Of a DNA stretch of 55,965 bases, positions 1-8,874 are shown in pieces. The DNA comes from Selenomonadaceae bacterium. Its GTDB lineage: Bacteria; Bacillota; Negativicutes; Selenomonadales; Selenomonadaceae. Both the position numbers and the translations under genes were made by a program. Within the stretch, counting starts at the first letter, position 1. Every line of letters starts with the position of its first letter. The stretch covers positions 1 through 55,965 of the forward strand of contig JAFYNH010000091.1 of assembly GCA_017549815.1 (NCBI GenBank), given 5' to 3'. A model generated the notes under the pieces. The model was given only the letters and a program-made list of their open reading frames with translations, ran no database searches and was not told the DNA's origin.

Positions 1-24
1 CAAGTGGTTCACAGAAAAAATTTT

Positions 25-1254
25 TTACGACGCCGCATAAATTCCTGCCGCATTGCCCATCGACCACGCCGCTTGCAAATTAAATCCGCCTGTAAAACCG
101 TCTACGTCCGCAACTTCGCCGACTATGAATAATCCCGACACGATTTTTGATTCCATAGTCTTCGGATTGATTTCTTTTACCGAAATTCCGCCCGAAGTTA
201 CTATCGCCTCTTCAATCGGGCGTGTTTTTGTTATCGTAAACGGCAACCCGCGCAGAATTTCAATCAATCGCCGCCGTTCCGCTTGAGTTATCTCGTCGAC
301 CTTTTTATCTTCGTCAAGATACGCTCTGTCTAAGATTATCGGAATTATTTTCGCCGGTAAAAGTTCCGTCAAGCCATTTTTTATCGCCTTTCGTTTGAAT
401 TTGTCGAAGTCGCGTAAAATCCTTGCATCAAGTTGTTCCGGCGTCAATGCGGGCTTTAAATTTATCTCAAGCTCAACGAATTTGCCTTCCGATAAAAATT
501 TTGCCGCTTGTCGGCTCAAAGTTAAAATTATCGGTCCGCTAACTCCAAAATGCGTAAATAACATTTCTCCGAAAAGCTCCGATACTTTTTTGCCGTCCGC
601 CAAGAGTTTTACGCTGACATTTTTTAGCGAAAGTCCCTGCAGGCTTTTAATATTTTCTTCGACTTCCAAAGGGACTAAGGCAGGTAAAATTTCCGTGACT
701 GTATGTCCTAAACGCTTTGCAAATTTAAATCCGTCGCCAGTCGAGCCTGTAGCGGGATAACTCGCGCCGCCCGTCGCCAAAATCACTGCGTCCGCCTTAA
801 TAATCTTCCCGTCAACCAATACTCCGACGATTTTTTTATCTTTAGCGATAATCTCTGTTACGGGCGAATTAGTTTTGACTTCGACGCCCAGAACAGTCAT
901 TTTTTTTAACAAAGCGTCGATAACTTCGATTGCGTCGTCACTTACAGGGAAAATTCTGCCACCGCGTTCAATCTTAGTAGCCACTCCGAGACTTTCAAAG
1001 AAATTTACGGTGTCTGCTGACGAAAAATTCTTCAGGGCACTGTATAAAAACTTCCCGTTGCCCGGCAAATTCTTAATAATCTCCTCCGTGTCAGCCGTAT
1101 TAGTTAAATTGCAACGACCTTTGCCCGTTATGCCGAGCTTGCGACCGACTCTAGGCATTTTTTCAAATAAAATGACGCTTGCGCCGTGTTCAGCCGCTTT
1201 AATAGCCGACATCATGCCCGCGCAACCGCCTCCAACTACAATTATCTTTTTCAA
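25..1254 (-). CDS. HI0933/YhiN-family flavoprotein (NAD(P)/FAD-dependent oxidoreductase)
   Basis: A 409-residue protein of the HI0933/BaiN-like flavoprotein family. The N-terminus has the Rossmann dinucleotide motif GGGCAG (residues 8-13) followed by an acidic strand end (FEKM). The family hallmark GKGRCNLTN lies near residue 45, 'ATGGASYPATGSTGDG' near 160, and the C-terminal FAD-contacting stretch 'GGFNLQAAWSMG' closes the fold. The substrate is not known for most members, so only a flavin-dependent redox role is supported. The start is TTG at 1254, preceded by AAAGGAGG, and it overlaps the stop of the upstream pseudouridine synthase gene (TTGA), so the two are translationally coupled. Length is normal for the family. 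Confidence 0.9.
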   Translation of the reverse strand: MKKIIVVGGGCAGMMSAIKAAEHGASVILFEKMPRVGRKLGITGKGRCNLTNTADTEEIIKNLPGNGKFLYSALKNFSSADTVNFFESLGVATKIERGGRIFPVSDDAIEVIDALLKKMTVLGVEVKTNSPVTEIIAKDKKIVGVLVDGKIIKADAVILATGGASYPATGSTGDGFKFAKRLGHTVTEILPALVPLEVEENIKSLQGLSLKNVSVKLLADGKKVSELFGEMLFTHFGVSGPIILTLSRQAAKFLSEGKFVELEINLKPALTPEQLDARILRDFDKFKRKAIKNGLTELLPAKIIPIILDRAYLDEDKKVDEITQAERRRLIEILRGLPFTITKTRPIEEAIVTSGGISVKEINPKTMESKIVSGLFIVGEVADVDGFTGGFNLQAAWSMGNAAGIYAAS

Positions 1255-1958
1255 AATGAACCTCCTTTAAGTTGTGCGACTTCATCAGCCGTTAATTCTC
1301 TGTACTTGCCGACTTCGACGCCTTCCAATGTTAAATTTGCGAATTTTATCCTGCGAAGTCGTTTAACATCGCAACCGACAGCCGCTAACATACGTCGCAC
1401 TTGCCGATTACGCCCCTCATGAATAGTAATTTCGACTAAATTTTCTCCGAGCAAATAAACTTCGGCGGGCGCGGTTAATCCGTCGTCCAATTCGATACCT
1501 GCGCGGAGTTTATCAAGCTTTTCTTCGGTGATACTGCCCGATATTTTGGCGCGATAAGTTTTTTTGATTTCAAAGCGCGGGTGAATCAAATAATTTGTTA
1601 AATCGCCGTCATTGGTAAGGATTAAAAGTCCTTCCGAATTCAAATCGAGCCGTCCGACAGGATAGACGCGCTTATCGGAAAAATTTTCTCCCAAAAGTTC
1701 CAAAACAGTTTTGCGACCGCGTTCATCTTTAGCAGTTGAGACGTAACCACGCGGCTTATTGATTAGAATATAAATTTTTTCCGCGCAGATTGTTAAAGGC
1801 TTGCCGTCGACGCAGATTTTTTGATTTGAATCGGCTTTGGCTCCGAGTTCGCGAATAATTTTGCCGTCGACAGTCACGCGACCCGCCAAAATTAATTTTT
1901 CAGCCTCTCGACGCGAACAAATACCTGCGCGGGCGATAATTTTCTGCAAACGTTCCAA
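1251..1958 (-). CDS. rluB: 23S rRNA pseudouridine synthase, RluB/RsuA family
   Basis: About 235 residues. An N-terminal S4 RNA-binding domain (ERLQKIIARAGICSRREAE) is followed by the RsuA/RluB catalytic domain with the signature 'YPVGRLDLNSEGLLILTNDG', which holds the catalytic Asp, and the C-terminal 'HEGRNRQVRRML'. It isomerises a uridine in rRNA to pseudouridine. RluB is the best guess, since RluE/RluF-type relatives look alike. I place the start at the TTG at 1958 because it gives the family-typical MERLQK N-terminus and has AGGTGA about 7 bases upstream; an in-frame TTG at 1976 is also possible. The stop overlaps the start of the flavoprotein gene downstream. Confidence 0.88.
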   Translation of the reverse strand: MERLQKIIARAGICSRREAEKLILAGRVTVDGKIIRELGAKADSNQKICVDGKPLTICAEKIYILINKPRGYVSTAKDERGRKTVLELLGENFSDKRVYPVGRLDLNSEGLLILTNDGDLTNYLIHPRFEIKKTYRAKISGSITEEKLDKLRAGIELDDGLTAPAEVYLLGENLVEITIHEGRNRQVRRMLAAVGCDVKRLRRIKFANLTLEGVEVGKYRELTADEVAQLKGGSF

Positions 1959-1982
1959 AATCAGTTCACCTACCAATTTCGT

Positions 1983-3038
1983 CTAAAAATTTTTAGCTTT
2001 ATAGCCGAGTTCCTCAGCCTTAACGAAATCCGCAAATGCTTTTTCTTCCGCGCCAATCTTTTGATATGCAAGCCCGCGATTATAATAGGCGTCAGCATAA
2101 TTCGGATTTAGCTCAATAGCCTTGTCAAAGTCTCGAATCGCCTGTTCATAATCGTTTAAGCAGTAATAATCAATCCCGCGATTAAGATACGAATCCTCCG
2201 AATCGGGTTTAATCCTTATGGCGTTATTGTGGTCGTCAATCGCCTTTTCATATTGATTCAAGTGACGATAAACGGCACCGCGATTGTTATATGCGTTAAA
2301 ACAAGCGGCATGAAGTTTAATTGACGTTTCAAAATCCTTAATTGCCTCATCATAATGCCCCAAGCCGATTAAAGCCAGTGCGCGATTGTTATAAGAAAAA
2401 TTATACGTCGGATTGAGTTCGATAGCCTCGTTGCAAAGCCGAATCGTGCCTTTATAGTTGCCCTTGTTATAAAGTTTTAAGGCTTCGTGCAACTTTTGAT
2501 GAGAGAGGAAGATTTTATCGGCTTCGGCGAATTTCTGAGCGATTATTTCCTTGTCATCGGGATTATCGGCTGATTGACGCTTAAGTTCGGCGATTAATTT
2601 AGTTTGTTTTACTTCAGCCCTGCGCAGAGCCTTATATTGGATAACATTTTCGTAAATATTCATATTCAACAGGCGTTCAATGTCGCAATCGTCGATTTGA
2701 GCGTTGACGGTAACACGAATCATCATATTTTCAATATTAAACTGCGGTTCGTCGATTAATTTGATGACATTGACAGCAATAAATTCTACGGAGGCAGAAT
2801 CGAGATTAAAATTTTTGGTAAGCGCATAAGTTTTAACGTAAGGGCAAAATTTTTCGACAGCATTGCGAACGGCAACGGCTTTGGAGCGTTCTTTAGCAAT
2901 TCCAAGCGTTTCAAATTCACACATTGAGTAAGAACCTTCGCCGATATAAATTTCAGCATGAGTAACTGCATTGAAAAATATAATCGTGACGATAAAGAGC
3001 GTTGAAACGATTAGTCGAAAGAAATTTTTCTTGTCCAC
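1983..3038 (-). CDS. Secreted or membrane-anchored TPR-repeat protein
   Basis: About 351 residues from the GTG at 3038, chosen because GGGAGG lies 7 bases upstream. A hydrophobic N-terminal segment ending THA looks like a signal peptide or anchor. A middle region (about 30-150) matches no family I recognise and contains an alpha-helical, charged stretch. From about residue 185 there are four to five tetratricopeptide repeats, recognisable by the spacing of NYxxAIxxxxxAIxLNPxY units ('AIELNPNYADAYYNRGLAYQ'). TPRs bind partner proteins, so this is probably an envelope scaffold. The promoter and 5' leader resemble those of the smaller TPR gene at 26785. Confidence 0.8.
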   Translation of the reverse strand: MDKKNFFRLIVSTLFIVTIIFFNAVTHAEIYIGEGSYSMCEFETLGIAKERSKAVAVRNAVEKFCPYVKTYALTKNFNLDSASVEFIAVNVIKLIDEPQFNIENMMIRVTVNAQIDDCDIERLLNMNIYENVIQYKALRRAEVKQTKLIAELKRQSADNPDDKEIIAQKFAEADKIFLSHQKLHEALKLYNKGNYKGTIRLCNEAIELNPTYNFSYNNRALALIGLGHYDEAIKDFETSIKLHAACFNAYNNRGAVYRHLNQYEKAIDDHNNAIRIKPDSEDSYLNRGIDYYCLNDYEQAIRDFDKAIELNPNYADAYYNRGLAYQKIGAEEKAFADFVKAEELGYKAKNF

Positions 3039-3054
3039 AGCAATTCCTCCCAAA

Positions 3055-3082
3055 ATTTTTGAAAATATTTTAACACGTTTGC
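3055..3082 (-). promoter_or_regulatory. Probable extended -10 promoter and leader of the TPR gene
   Basis: The minus strand reads TGTTAAAATAT followed by TTTCAAAAATTTT and GGGAGGAAT. The same block (TGTTAAAATATTT, CAAAAATTTT, GGGAGGAATYGCT) precedes the TPR gene at 26785, so this is a shared promoter/leader. No good -35 box is visible; TGTTAAAAT fits an extended -10. Confidence 0.5.
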
Positions 3083-3087
3083 TTGAA

Positions 3088-3113
3088 ATAAAAAATGCCC
3101 CGACGAATGAGGC
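3088..3113 (-). terminator. Intrinsic terminator of the metallophosphoesterase/folD transcript
   Basis: On the minus strand GCCTC and GGGGC pair (one G-U) around a 7-base loop and are followed by ATTTTTTATTT. It lies between the metallophosphoesterase stop and the TPR gene, so the TPR gene probably has its own promoter. Confidence 0.6.
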
Positions 3114-3123
3114 TGATAAAAAA

Positions 3124-4293
3124 TTATTTAGCTTTCAGAGTGAAATAGGCGATTTCGGGCGGACAACCAATACGGAAAGGGAACCACGAACCGTTTCCGG
3201 AGTGGACGTAGCCGATTGAGTCACCGATTTTGACAAGCCCGCGAGTATATTTAAAGACAGGGAAGAGCGGGACGCCGAAAATCCCGAATTGCGAGCCGTG
3301 AGTGTGTCCGGTTAAAGTCAGAACGAAATTTCTTTCTGCGCCGTCGTCAATAAATTCAGGGTGGTGAGCCAGCAGGATTTTAACGGCGTCATCGGGGACA
3401 TCAGCCATAGTACCGGCGACATAACTGCGCCGCGCCTCGCGGAAACGATTTTCAACGTCTTTATCGTTTGAAGAAGTAATCGGAGCGCGGGAAGGATAAT
3501 CGACGCCGTGAATATAAAGCTTCGACGTGACATTTTTGGAGCGATTGACGAGCATATTAATTTTAGTCTGCCTAATCATCTGTTCAATCTCATAAATGCC
3601 CCTAAAATGTTCGTGGTTGCCGTGAATGTAGTAAATGCCGAACTTAAATTTGTCTGTGAAACTGTCGACAAGTTTAATCGCGGCGGGATTCATTTCTGCA
3701 TCGTCGAAAATATCGCCCGTTATCGCCAAAAGGTCGGGTTTAGAATCGGCGACACGTTGCAAAAGGGCTTCGAGGCGTTCCAAAGAGTAATACGCGCCCA
3801 AATGAATATCGCTAATCTGCGCGATTGTGAAATTTTCGAGTTCGGGCGGCAGATTTTTAACTGGAACGTCATAAAAGTTTTGAACGTCGGAATTTTTTTC
3901 TATGCGATTGCCGTAAAGAGAGATTGCTAACGACGCGAGCGGATAAATCATGCCGTGAACCAATGCACGTCGCCGCGCAGGGTCGAAAGGTTGCGGCTTA
4001 TGGAATTTTCGATAAAAAAATCTGACGACGACCGCGCAGATAACCAATAAACCGCAGATAAGTTGCGACATTAAGAATATCGTAGCCAAATTGCCGAAGA
4101 CTGATATAAAAACGTCGGGAACGAGCCCGCGAACAAACCAACCGCCGACAATTACGATTATCATAGCTAAATCAGCCGTCGCGAAGAGCTTATAAAACTT
4201 TTTGGCAAGATGATCGCTGACTAAAAAGCGGATTGAGACGAGTGCGAGAGCCAAAATTACTCCGAGAAATCCTGCCGTAATTATTATGAACAT
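3124..4293 (-). CDS. Membrane-bound calcineurin-like metallophosphoesterase
   Basis: About 389 residues. The first ~150 residues contain about four hydrophobic helices. The rest is a calcineurin-like metallophosphoesterase domain with every metal-binding motif present: ISDIHLG (D-x-H), ITGDIFDD (GD), YIHGNHEHF (GNH), LLAHHPE and LTGHTHGSQFG (GHTH). It resembles the YkuE/YaeI type, which hydrolyses phosphodiesters or phosphomonoesters at the membrane; the substrate is unknown. The ATG at 4293 has GGTGA about 6 bases upstream; an ATG at 4302 also exists and overlaps the folD stop. It is the second gene of a folD-led transcript. Confidence 0.87.
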   Translation of the reverse strand: MFIIITAGFLGVILALALVSIRFLVSDHLAKKFYKLFATADLAMIIVIVGGWFVRGLVPDVFISVFGNLATIFLMSQLICGLLVICAVVVRFFYRKFHKPQPFDPARRRALVHGMIYPLASLAISLYGNRIEKNSDVQNFYDVPVKNLPPELENFTIAQISDIHLGAYYSLERLEALLQRVADSKPDLLAITGDIFDDAEMNPAAIKLVDSFTDKFKFGIYYIHGNHEHFRGIYEIEQMIRQTKINMLVNRSKNVTSKLYIHGVDYPSRAPITSSNDKDVENRFREARRSYVAGTMADVPDDAVKILLAHHPEFIDDGAERNFVLTLTGHTHGSQFGIFGVPLFPVFKYTRGLVKIGDSIGYVHSGNGSWFPFRIGCPPEIAYFTLKAK

Positions 4294-4294
4294 T

Positions 4295-5158
4295 TCATTC
4301 ACCGAGCTGGAGTTTGGCGGCTTTTACGACGTTTTTCATAAGCATGGCGACGGTTAAAAGTCCAACGCCGCCGGGTACGGGAGTAATTGCGCCCGCGATT
4401 TCCTTAGCCGCCTCAAAGTCAACGTCTCCGACCAATTTTTTAGGAGCAATGCGATTAATGCCAACGTCAATGACTGTTGCGCCCGGTCGAATCATATCTG
4501 CAGTAACTAAATTAGGTTTTCCGCTTGCGGCGACCAAAATATCGGCTTCGCGAGCAATTTCGGGCAAATTTTTGGTGTGAGTATGGCAAACGGTAACAGT
4601 AGCGTGTCTTGCGAGCAATAAATGGAACAGCGGCTTGCCGACAATGTTACTTCTGCCGATAATCACGGCGCGTTTGCCGTCAATTTCGATATTTGCGAGG
4701 TCGAGCATTTCAATACAACCTGCGGGCGTGCAAGGGACGAGTGCGGGCGAGCCGATAACTAATTTGCCGACGTTGACGGGGTGAAAGCCGTCGACATCTT
4801 TAAGCGGATCGATTCGATTAAGAATTTCTTCCGAATGCGCTTTAATGGCGGCGGGCAACGGCAACTGGACTAAGATTCCGTGAATATTTTTATCGGCATT
4901 GAGTTCGTCGATTTTGGCAAGGAGCGCGTCCTTAGTCGTATCTTCGGGCATTGCGACGACTTCCGAGATTATTCCGAGTTCCTCGCAAGTTTTATGCTTA
5001 TTGCGAACGTAGACTTGCGACGCGGGATTTTCCCCAACGATTATAACTGACAATCCGGGCGTCACGCCGTAATTTTTCTTGAGTTCCTCAACTTCAAGCC
5101 GCGCAGATTCTTTTATCTTGGCGGCGAATTCTTTTCCCATTAAAATTCTTGCCGACAT
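4295..5158 (-). CDS. folD: Bifunctional methylenetetrahydrofolate dehydrogenase / methenyltetrahydrofolate cyclohydrolase
   Basis: 287 residues from the ATG at 5158, which has GGGAGG 8 bases upstream; a longer in-frame start at 5194 lacks a ribosome site. FolD interconverts 5,10-methylene-, methenyl- and 10-formyl-tetrahydrofolate with NADP. Diagnostic motifs are VGENPASQVYVRNKHKTCEE (Tyr and Lys of the catalytic site), GILVQLPLP, 'DVDGFHPVNVGKL' and the NADP-binding 'VIGRSNIVGKPL', ending in 'TPVPGGVGLLTVAMLM'. Length is typical. A weak promoter (TTGCGA, 17 bases, TACACT) lies just upstream. Confidence 0.96.
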   Translation of the reverse strand: MSARILMGKEFAAKIKESARLEVEELKKNYGVTPGLSVIIVGENPASQVYVRNKHKTCEELGIISEVVAMPEDTTKDALLAKIDELNADKNIHGILVQLPLPAAIKAHSEEILNRIDPLKDVDGFHPVNVGKLVIGSPALVPCTPAGCIEMLDLANIEIDGKRAVIIGRSNIVGKPLFHLLLARHATVTVCHTHTKNLPEIAREADILVAASGKPNLVTADMIRPGATVIDVGINRIAPKKLVGDVDFEAAKEIAGAITPVPGGVGLLTVAMLMKNVVKAAKLQLGE

Positions 5159-5213
5159 ACTTTCAGCCTCCCAAAGTTTTTTTGCAGTGTACAACAGATA
5201 GATTTTTTTCGCA

Positions 5214-5243
5214 ACAAAAAAGCCCCGCAGATTGTACGAGGCT
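5214..5243 (-). terminator. Intrinsic terminator downstream of the first GIY-YIG gene
   Basis: On the minus strand AGCCTCG and CGGGGCT form a 7-bp stem (one G-U) followed by a run of six T, just after the stop of the GIY-YIG gene. Confidence 0.7.
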
Positions 5244-5269
5244 CTCGATAACTTGTTAAAGAAAATTTA

Positions 5270-6475
5270 TCAGCCGAAATTCAAAGTGAGTTGTTCGACT
5301 TTTACGGGCGCGAGTTCTGCCGTGAATTTAAATGTTCGTGTCTTTTTAGCCGTCGATTTTTTTATCGGTGTCGCCAATTCCGCGTAACCTTTCGGCAACG
5401 GCATTTTTATTTTGTTCGGGTGTTCGTCATGATATTTTTTGAGATTCGGCAAAGGCATTGGCAACTGCGCTGACGCTTGATTTTGTTCCGCGACTTTAAT
5501 TGGCAATCTTTCAATGCGCTCACGTTCGCGCCGTGCTTTTTGGGACGCTGAATGTTTTTCGCGCCGTTCCGGATTTTCTGCGTAGGATTTTTTCTGCGAC
5601 TCTGACATTCTTATTGCCGCGTCGGGATTTTCTTCGTGAAATTTCTTCAAACCGCGTGAAATTTTTTCGTGCTCTGCAGGGTCTTTGAAACGTTCGATAT
5701 TTCGCTCAGAAATTGCTTTACGCGCTTCAGGATTTTCTTCATAATATTTTTTCAACGATACTGATTGTTTATCCGTTGTCTCTTTGCTAATCGGATTTTC
5801 TTGATAGTATTGCGTCATTATCTCAGAATGCCGTTTACGTGCCTCTGGGTCTTCAAATTGTTTATTTGTCATGTCAGCGAGATGTTGTCGTGCTTCGGGG
5901 TTCTCTTCATAGTATTTTCTGAGAGACTCCGCTTGTTGGGAGTGCGATTCGGGCGAAATAGGATTTTCAGCGCGACTTTTTTTCAAAGCCTCTGAAGTTT
6001 TTACGTGTTCAGCGGGGTCTTCATACCGCTTTTTTTGAGCCGCTGACGCTTTTATATGCTCTTCAGGATTTTCAAATCGTTTCTTTTGAGCCGCCGACAT
6101 ATTTGCTAATGCTTTTTCCGTATGCTTGCGCCCCGTAGATGTCGCCGAAATTTGCGCTTTGATTTCGTCTGTGTGTTTCCAGCCACTGACACCTTCGCCG
6201 CCGTCCGTCATGTTGTAGCCGTTCGGGTATCTGGTGCCGCGAGCTTTAATAATGCGTTTTTCCCAATAGTCGAGTTCCTCTTTGCTGTAGCAAACTTTAA
6301 GAGTTACGACAACGAACAAATCGCCGTGATCTTGAATCATACGGTCAATATATTGTTCGCTTTTTTTGTGCTGTTTGAATCGCGCTTCGACCGTTTGCGT
6401 CGTTTGACCGATATACTCGAAGTCATTAGTACCGTCGATAAGGTCATAGATAAATCCGAAGATTTCCTTTTCCAT
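5270..6475 (-). CDS. GIY-YIG nuclease-like protein with long NUMOD3-type repeat tail
   Basis: About 401 residues from the ATG at 6475, which follows AAGGCGG. Residues 1-90 form a GIY-YIG-type nuclease domain: the GIY equivalent is FIYDLIDG, the YIG equivalent is EYIGQT, followed by the candidate catalytic Arg in VEARFKQH. From about 100 to 330 there is a tail of at least eight degenerate repeats of roughly 20 residues with the pattern S-x-x-x-K-K-x-Y-E-E-N-P-E-A-R, which resemble the NUMOD3 DNA-binding motifs of homing endonucleases. The protein probably nicks or cuts DNA; its target cannot be read from sequence. The N-terminal domain and the whole 5' leader are shared with the gene at 22265-23356. 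Confidence 0.75.
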   Translation of the reverse strand: MEKEIFGFIYDLIDGTNDFEYIGQTTQTVEARFKQHKKSEQYIDRMIQDHGDLFVVVTLKVCYSKEELDYWEKRIIKARGTRYPNGYNMTDGGEGVSGWKHTDEIKAQISATSTGRKHTEKALANMSAAQKKRFENPEEHIKASAAQKKRYEDPAEHVKTSEALKKSRAENPISPESHSQQAESLRKYYEENPEARQHLADMTNKQFEDPEARKRHSEIMTQYYQENPISKETTDKQSVSLKKYYEENPEARKAISERNIERFKDPAEHEKISRGLKKFHEENPDAAIRMSESQKKSYAENPERREKHSASQKARRERERIERLPIKVAEQNQASAQLPMPLPNLKKYHDEHPNKIKMPLPKGYAELATPIKKSTAKKTRTFKFTAELAPVKVEQLTLNFG

Positions 6476-6501
6476 ACACATTCCGCCTTTCTGTTTGACT
6501 T

Positions 6502-6549
6502 CACGGCGCGAGCGTGTTAGAATCAAAATGTTTCGTTGGCTCTGCCGTG
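6502..6549 (-). promoter_or_regulatory. Conserved 5'UTR stem-loop upstream of the GIY-YIG gene
   Basis: On the minus strand CACGGC-A-GAGC pairs with GCTC-GC-GCCGTG around a 25-base loop. The same stem with a different loop sequence occurs upstream of the second GIY-YIG gene (23384-23432). Keeping the stem while the loop diverges suggests that the RNA structure matters. Confidence 0.55.
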
Positions 6550-6574
6550 TTGGGTTATTTGTTGAAACAACTCA

Positions 6575-6603
6575 ATCTTACACGCAGAGTTTTTTCTTGT
6601 CAA
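6575..6603 (-). promoter_or_regulatory. Promoter of the first GIY-YIG gene
   Basis: The minus strand has TTGACA (6603-6598), a 17-base spacer and TAAGAT (6580-6575), about 100 bases before the start codon. The block is conserved before the gene at 23356. Confidence 0.65.
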
Positions 6604-6612
6604 TAATTAAAT

Positions 6613-6644
6613 AAAAAAATCCGCCAAGCTCAATAGCCTGACGG
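6613..6644 (-). terminator. Intrinsic terminator of the mutA-mutB operon
   Basis: On the minus strand CCGTCAGGC and GCTTGGCGG form a 9-bp stem with G-U pairs, followed by ATTTTTTT, about 30 bases after the mutB stop. Confidence 0.75.
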
Positions 6645-6672
6645 TTAAAATTTTTTGTACAGAAAGTTTTAA

Positions 6673-8874
6673 TCAGCCTGCGTCTTCTTCCTCTTTGGCG
6701 CGTTCGATAAGAATATCCAAAAGTTTCATCGCCGCTTCGGGAATATTGGTGCCGGGCGGAAAGATTGCAATTGCTCCATGTTCATACAAAAATGAAAAAT
6801 CTTGAGGAGGTATTACCCCCCCCACAGCGCACAACACGTCTTCTCTTCCTAAGCGTTTCAATTCATCAACGAGTTGTGGGAGCAAAGTTTTATGTCCTGC
6901 GGCGAGCGAACTAAATCCGACAATATGAACGTCGTTATCAACAGCGTCACGCGCAGCCTCTTCAGGAGTTTGGAAGAGAGGACCGACATCAACTGTAAAT
7001 CCCATATCTGCAAAAGACGTTGCCAATATTTTTGCGCCCCGGTCATGCCCGTCTTGTCCCAATTTACAGAAAATTATGCGAGCTCTACGTCCTGTAAGTT
7101 TCTCGAATTCATCTGAACGAGCACGAACCTTGTTTATTATCTCATTGTCGCCGAATTCACTTGAATAGACGCCCGAAATTGTATGAATCACGGCTTGATA
7201 ACGACCGCTGACTTTCTCAACAGCGTCGGAAATTTCACCGAGCGAGCAACGGACACGAGCCGCCTCAACAGCACATTCAAGCAAGTTGCCGTTATCGCGA
7301 GATTCAGCGGCTTTGGTGATAGCCTCAAGTGCGGCGCGGACATCATCTTCATTACGTTCTGCGCGGAGTTTGTTAAGGCGTTCGACCTGCGCATTTCTAA
7401 CCGCAGTATTATCGACGGCAAGAATTTCAAGCGGGTCTTCCTTATCAAGGCGGAATTTATTCAAGCCGACAATCGTCTCGTTATTGGAGTCGATACGCGC
7501 TTGACGACGAGCCGCCGCCTCTTCAATGCGCATTTTCGGCAATCCCGTCGCAATAGCCTTAGCCATGCCGCCGAGCTGTTCGATTTCTTGAATATGTGCC
7601 CAAGCACGACGAATAATTTCATTGGTAAGAGCTTCGACGTAGTAGGAGCCGCCCCAAGGATCGATAATCTTGCAAACGCTTGTTTCGTCTTGAATGTAAA
7701 GTTGCGTGTTGCGGGCAATACGTGCGCTGAAATCTGTCGGCAAAGCAATAGCCTCGTCGAGCGCGTTTGTATGGAGCGATTGAGTATGACCGAGTGCCGC
7801 ACCCATTGCCTCCATAACTGTACGGGAAATATTGTTGAACGGGTCTTGCGCAGTAAGCGACCAACCCGAAGTTTGGCAATGTGTACGCAACGCCATAGAT
7901 TTTGCTTGAGTGCCGCCCATTTGCTTAACAATCTTAGCCCAAAGCACGCGAGCCGCTCTCATCTTAGCAACTTCCATGAAATAATTCTTGCCGATAGCCC
8001 AGAAGAAACTGAGACGTTTTGCGAAGTCGTCAACCTTCAAGCCAGCGTTAATGCCCGTGCGAATGTATTCGAGACCGTCAGCCAATGTGTAACCAAGCTC
8101 AATATCAGCCGGTGCGCCCGCCTCTTGCATGTGATAGCCCGAAATCGAAATCGAATTGAATTTCGGCATGTATTTTGTTGTGTACTCAAAAATATCGCCG
8201 ATGATTCGCATTGACATATCGGGCGGATAAATGTAGGTGTTGCGAACCATGAATTCTTTAAGAATATCGTTTTGAATCGTGCCGTTGAGAATCGATTTGT
8301 CAACGCCCTGTTCAATACCGCTCTGGATAAAGAACGCCAAAATCGGAAGGACTGCGCCGTTCATAGTCATTGAAACCGACATTTGGTCAAGCGGAATGCC
8401 GCTGAACAAAATATTCATGTCAAGCATTGAACAAACGCTGACGCCCGCTTTACCAACGTCGCCGAAAACGCGGGGATTATCTGCGTCGTAGCCGCGATGA
8501 GTCGGCAAGTCAAACGCTATCGACAAACCCTTTTGACCTGCGGCGAGGTTGCGACGATAAAAGGCGTTGGATTCTTCAGCCGTCGAAAAGCCCGCGTATT
8601 GGCGAACCGTCCACGGACGAAATACATACATAGTCGCATAAGGACCGCGCAGGAACGGAGGAATTCCGCTAACGAAGTCCAAATGATTCATATGCTCGTA
8701 TTCGTCATGAGTGTAAAGCGGCTTAACGGGCACATGCTCCATTGTCTTATAAATCAATTTATCGTAGTCAGCCTTAGCCGCCTCTTCAAACTTAGCCTTC
8801 CAAGCCGCCGCGTCCGAATCGGGGGCGTCGCTCAGACCTATTTGCGTAAAGTCCGGATTTTTATACTCAGCCAA
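6673..8874 (-). CDS. mutB: Methylmalonyl-CoA mutase large (catalytic, cobalamin-binding) subunit
   Basis: 733 residues. It isomerises methylmalonyl-CoA and succinyl-CoA, a step in propionate formation from succinate or in propionate use. The N-terminal TIM barrel carries [18 protein letters not shown] and '[15 protein letters not shown]'. The C-terminal cobalamin domain has the base-off motif [10 protein letters not shown] with the cobalt-ligating His at residue 610, then [12 protein letters not shown] and GGVIPPQDF. The start codon is TTG at 8874, directly abutting the mutA stop (TAATTG) with GGGGA nine bases upstream, so translation is coupled and gives roughly equal subunits. A G8 run occurs in the GGVIPP codons but the frame is intact. 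Confidence 0.96.
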   Translation of the reverse strand: MAEYKNPDFTQIGLSDAPDSDAAAWKAKFEEAAKADYDKLIYKTMEHVPVKPLYTHDEYEHMNHLDFVSGIPPFLRGPYATMYVFRPWTVRQYAGFSTAEESNAFYRRNLAAGQKGLSIAFDLPTHRGYDADNPRVFGDVGKAGVSVCSMLDMNILFSGIPLDQMSVSMTMNGAVLPILAFFIQSGIEQGVDKSILNGTIQNDILKEFMVRNTYIYPPDMSMRIIGDIFEYTTKYMPKFNSISISGYHMQEAGAPADIELGYTLADGLEYIRTGINAGLKVDDFAKRLSFFWAIGKNYFMEVAKMRAARVLWAKIVKQMGGTQAKSMALRTHCQTSGWSLTAQDPFNNISRTVMEAMGAALGHTQSLHTNALDEAIALPTDFSARIARNTQLYIQDETSVCKIIDPWGGSYYVEALTNEIIRRAWAHIQEIEQLGGMAKAIATGLPKMRIEEAAARRQARIDSNNETIVGLNKFRLDKEDPLEILAVDNTAVRNAQVERLNKLRAERNEDDVRAALEAITKAAESRDNGNLLECAVEAARVRCSLGEISDAVEKVSGRYQAVIHTISGVYSSEFGDNEIINKVRARSDEFEKLTGRRARIIFCKLGQDGHDRGAKILATSFADMGFTVDVGPLFQTPEEAARDAVDNDVHIVGFSSLAAGHKTLLPQLVDELKRLGREDVLCAVGGVIPPQDFSFLYEHGAIAIFPPGTNIPEAAMKLLDILIERAKEEEDAG

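Noticed and set aside
6816..6823. G8 run (coding strand) in mutB as a third phase-variation tract
   Set aside because: It encodes the conserved GGVIPP motif in an intact core metabolic gene; eight G is explained by Gly codons and the frame is correct.
7183..8214. A 343-codon plus-strand frame opposite mutB (and others opposite carB and the giant NTPase)
   Set aside because: Antisense shadows of strongly coding genes, without ribosome sites or recognisable domains.
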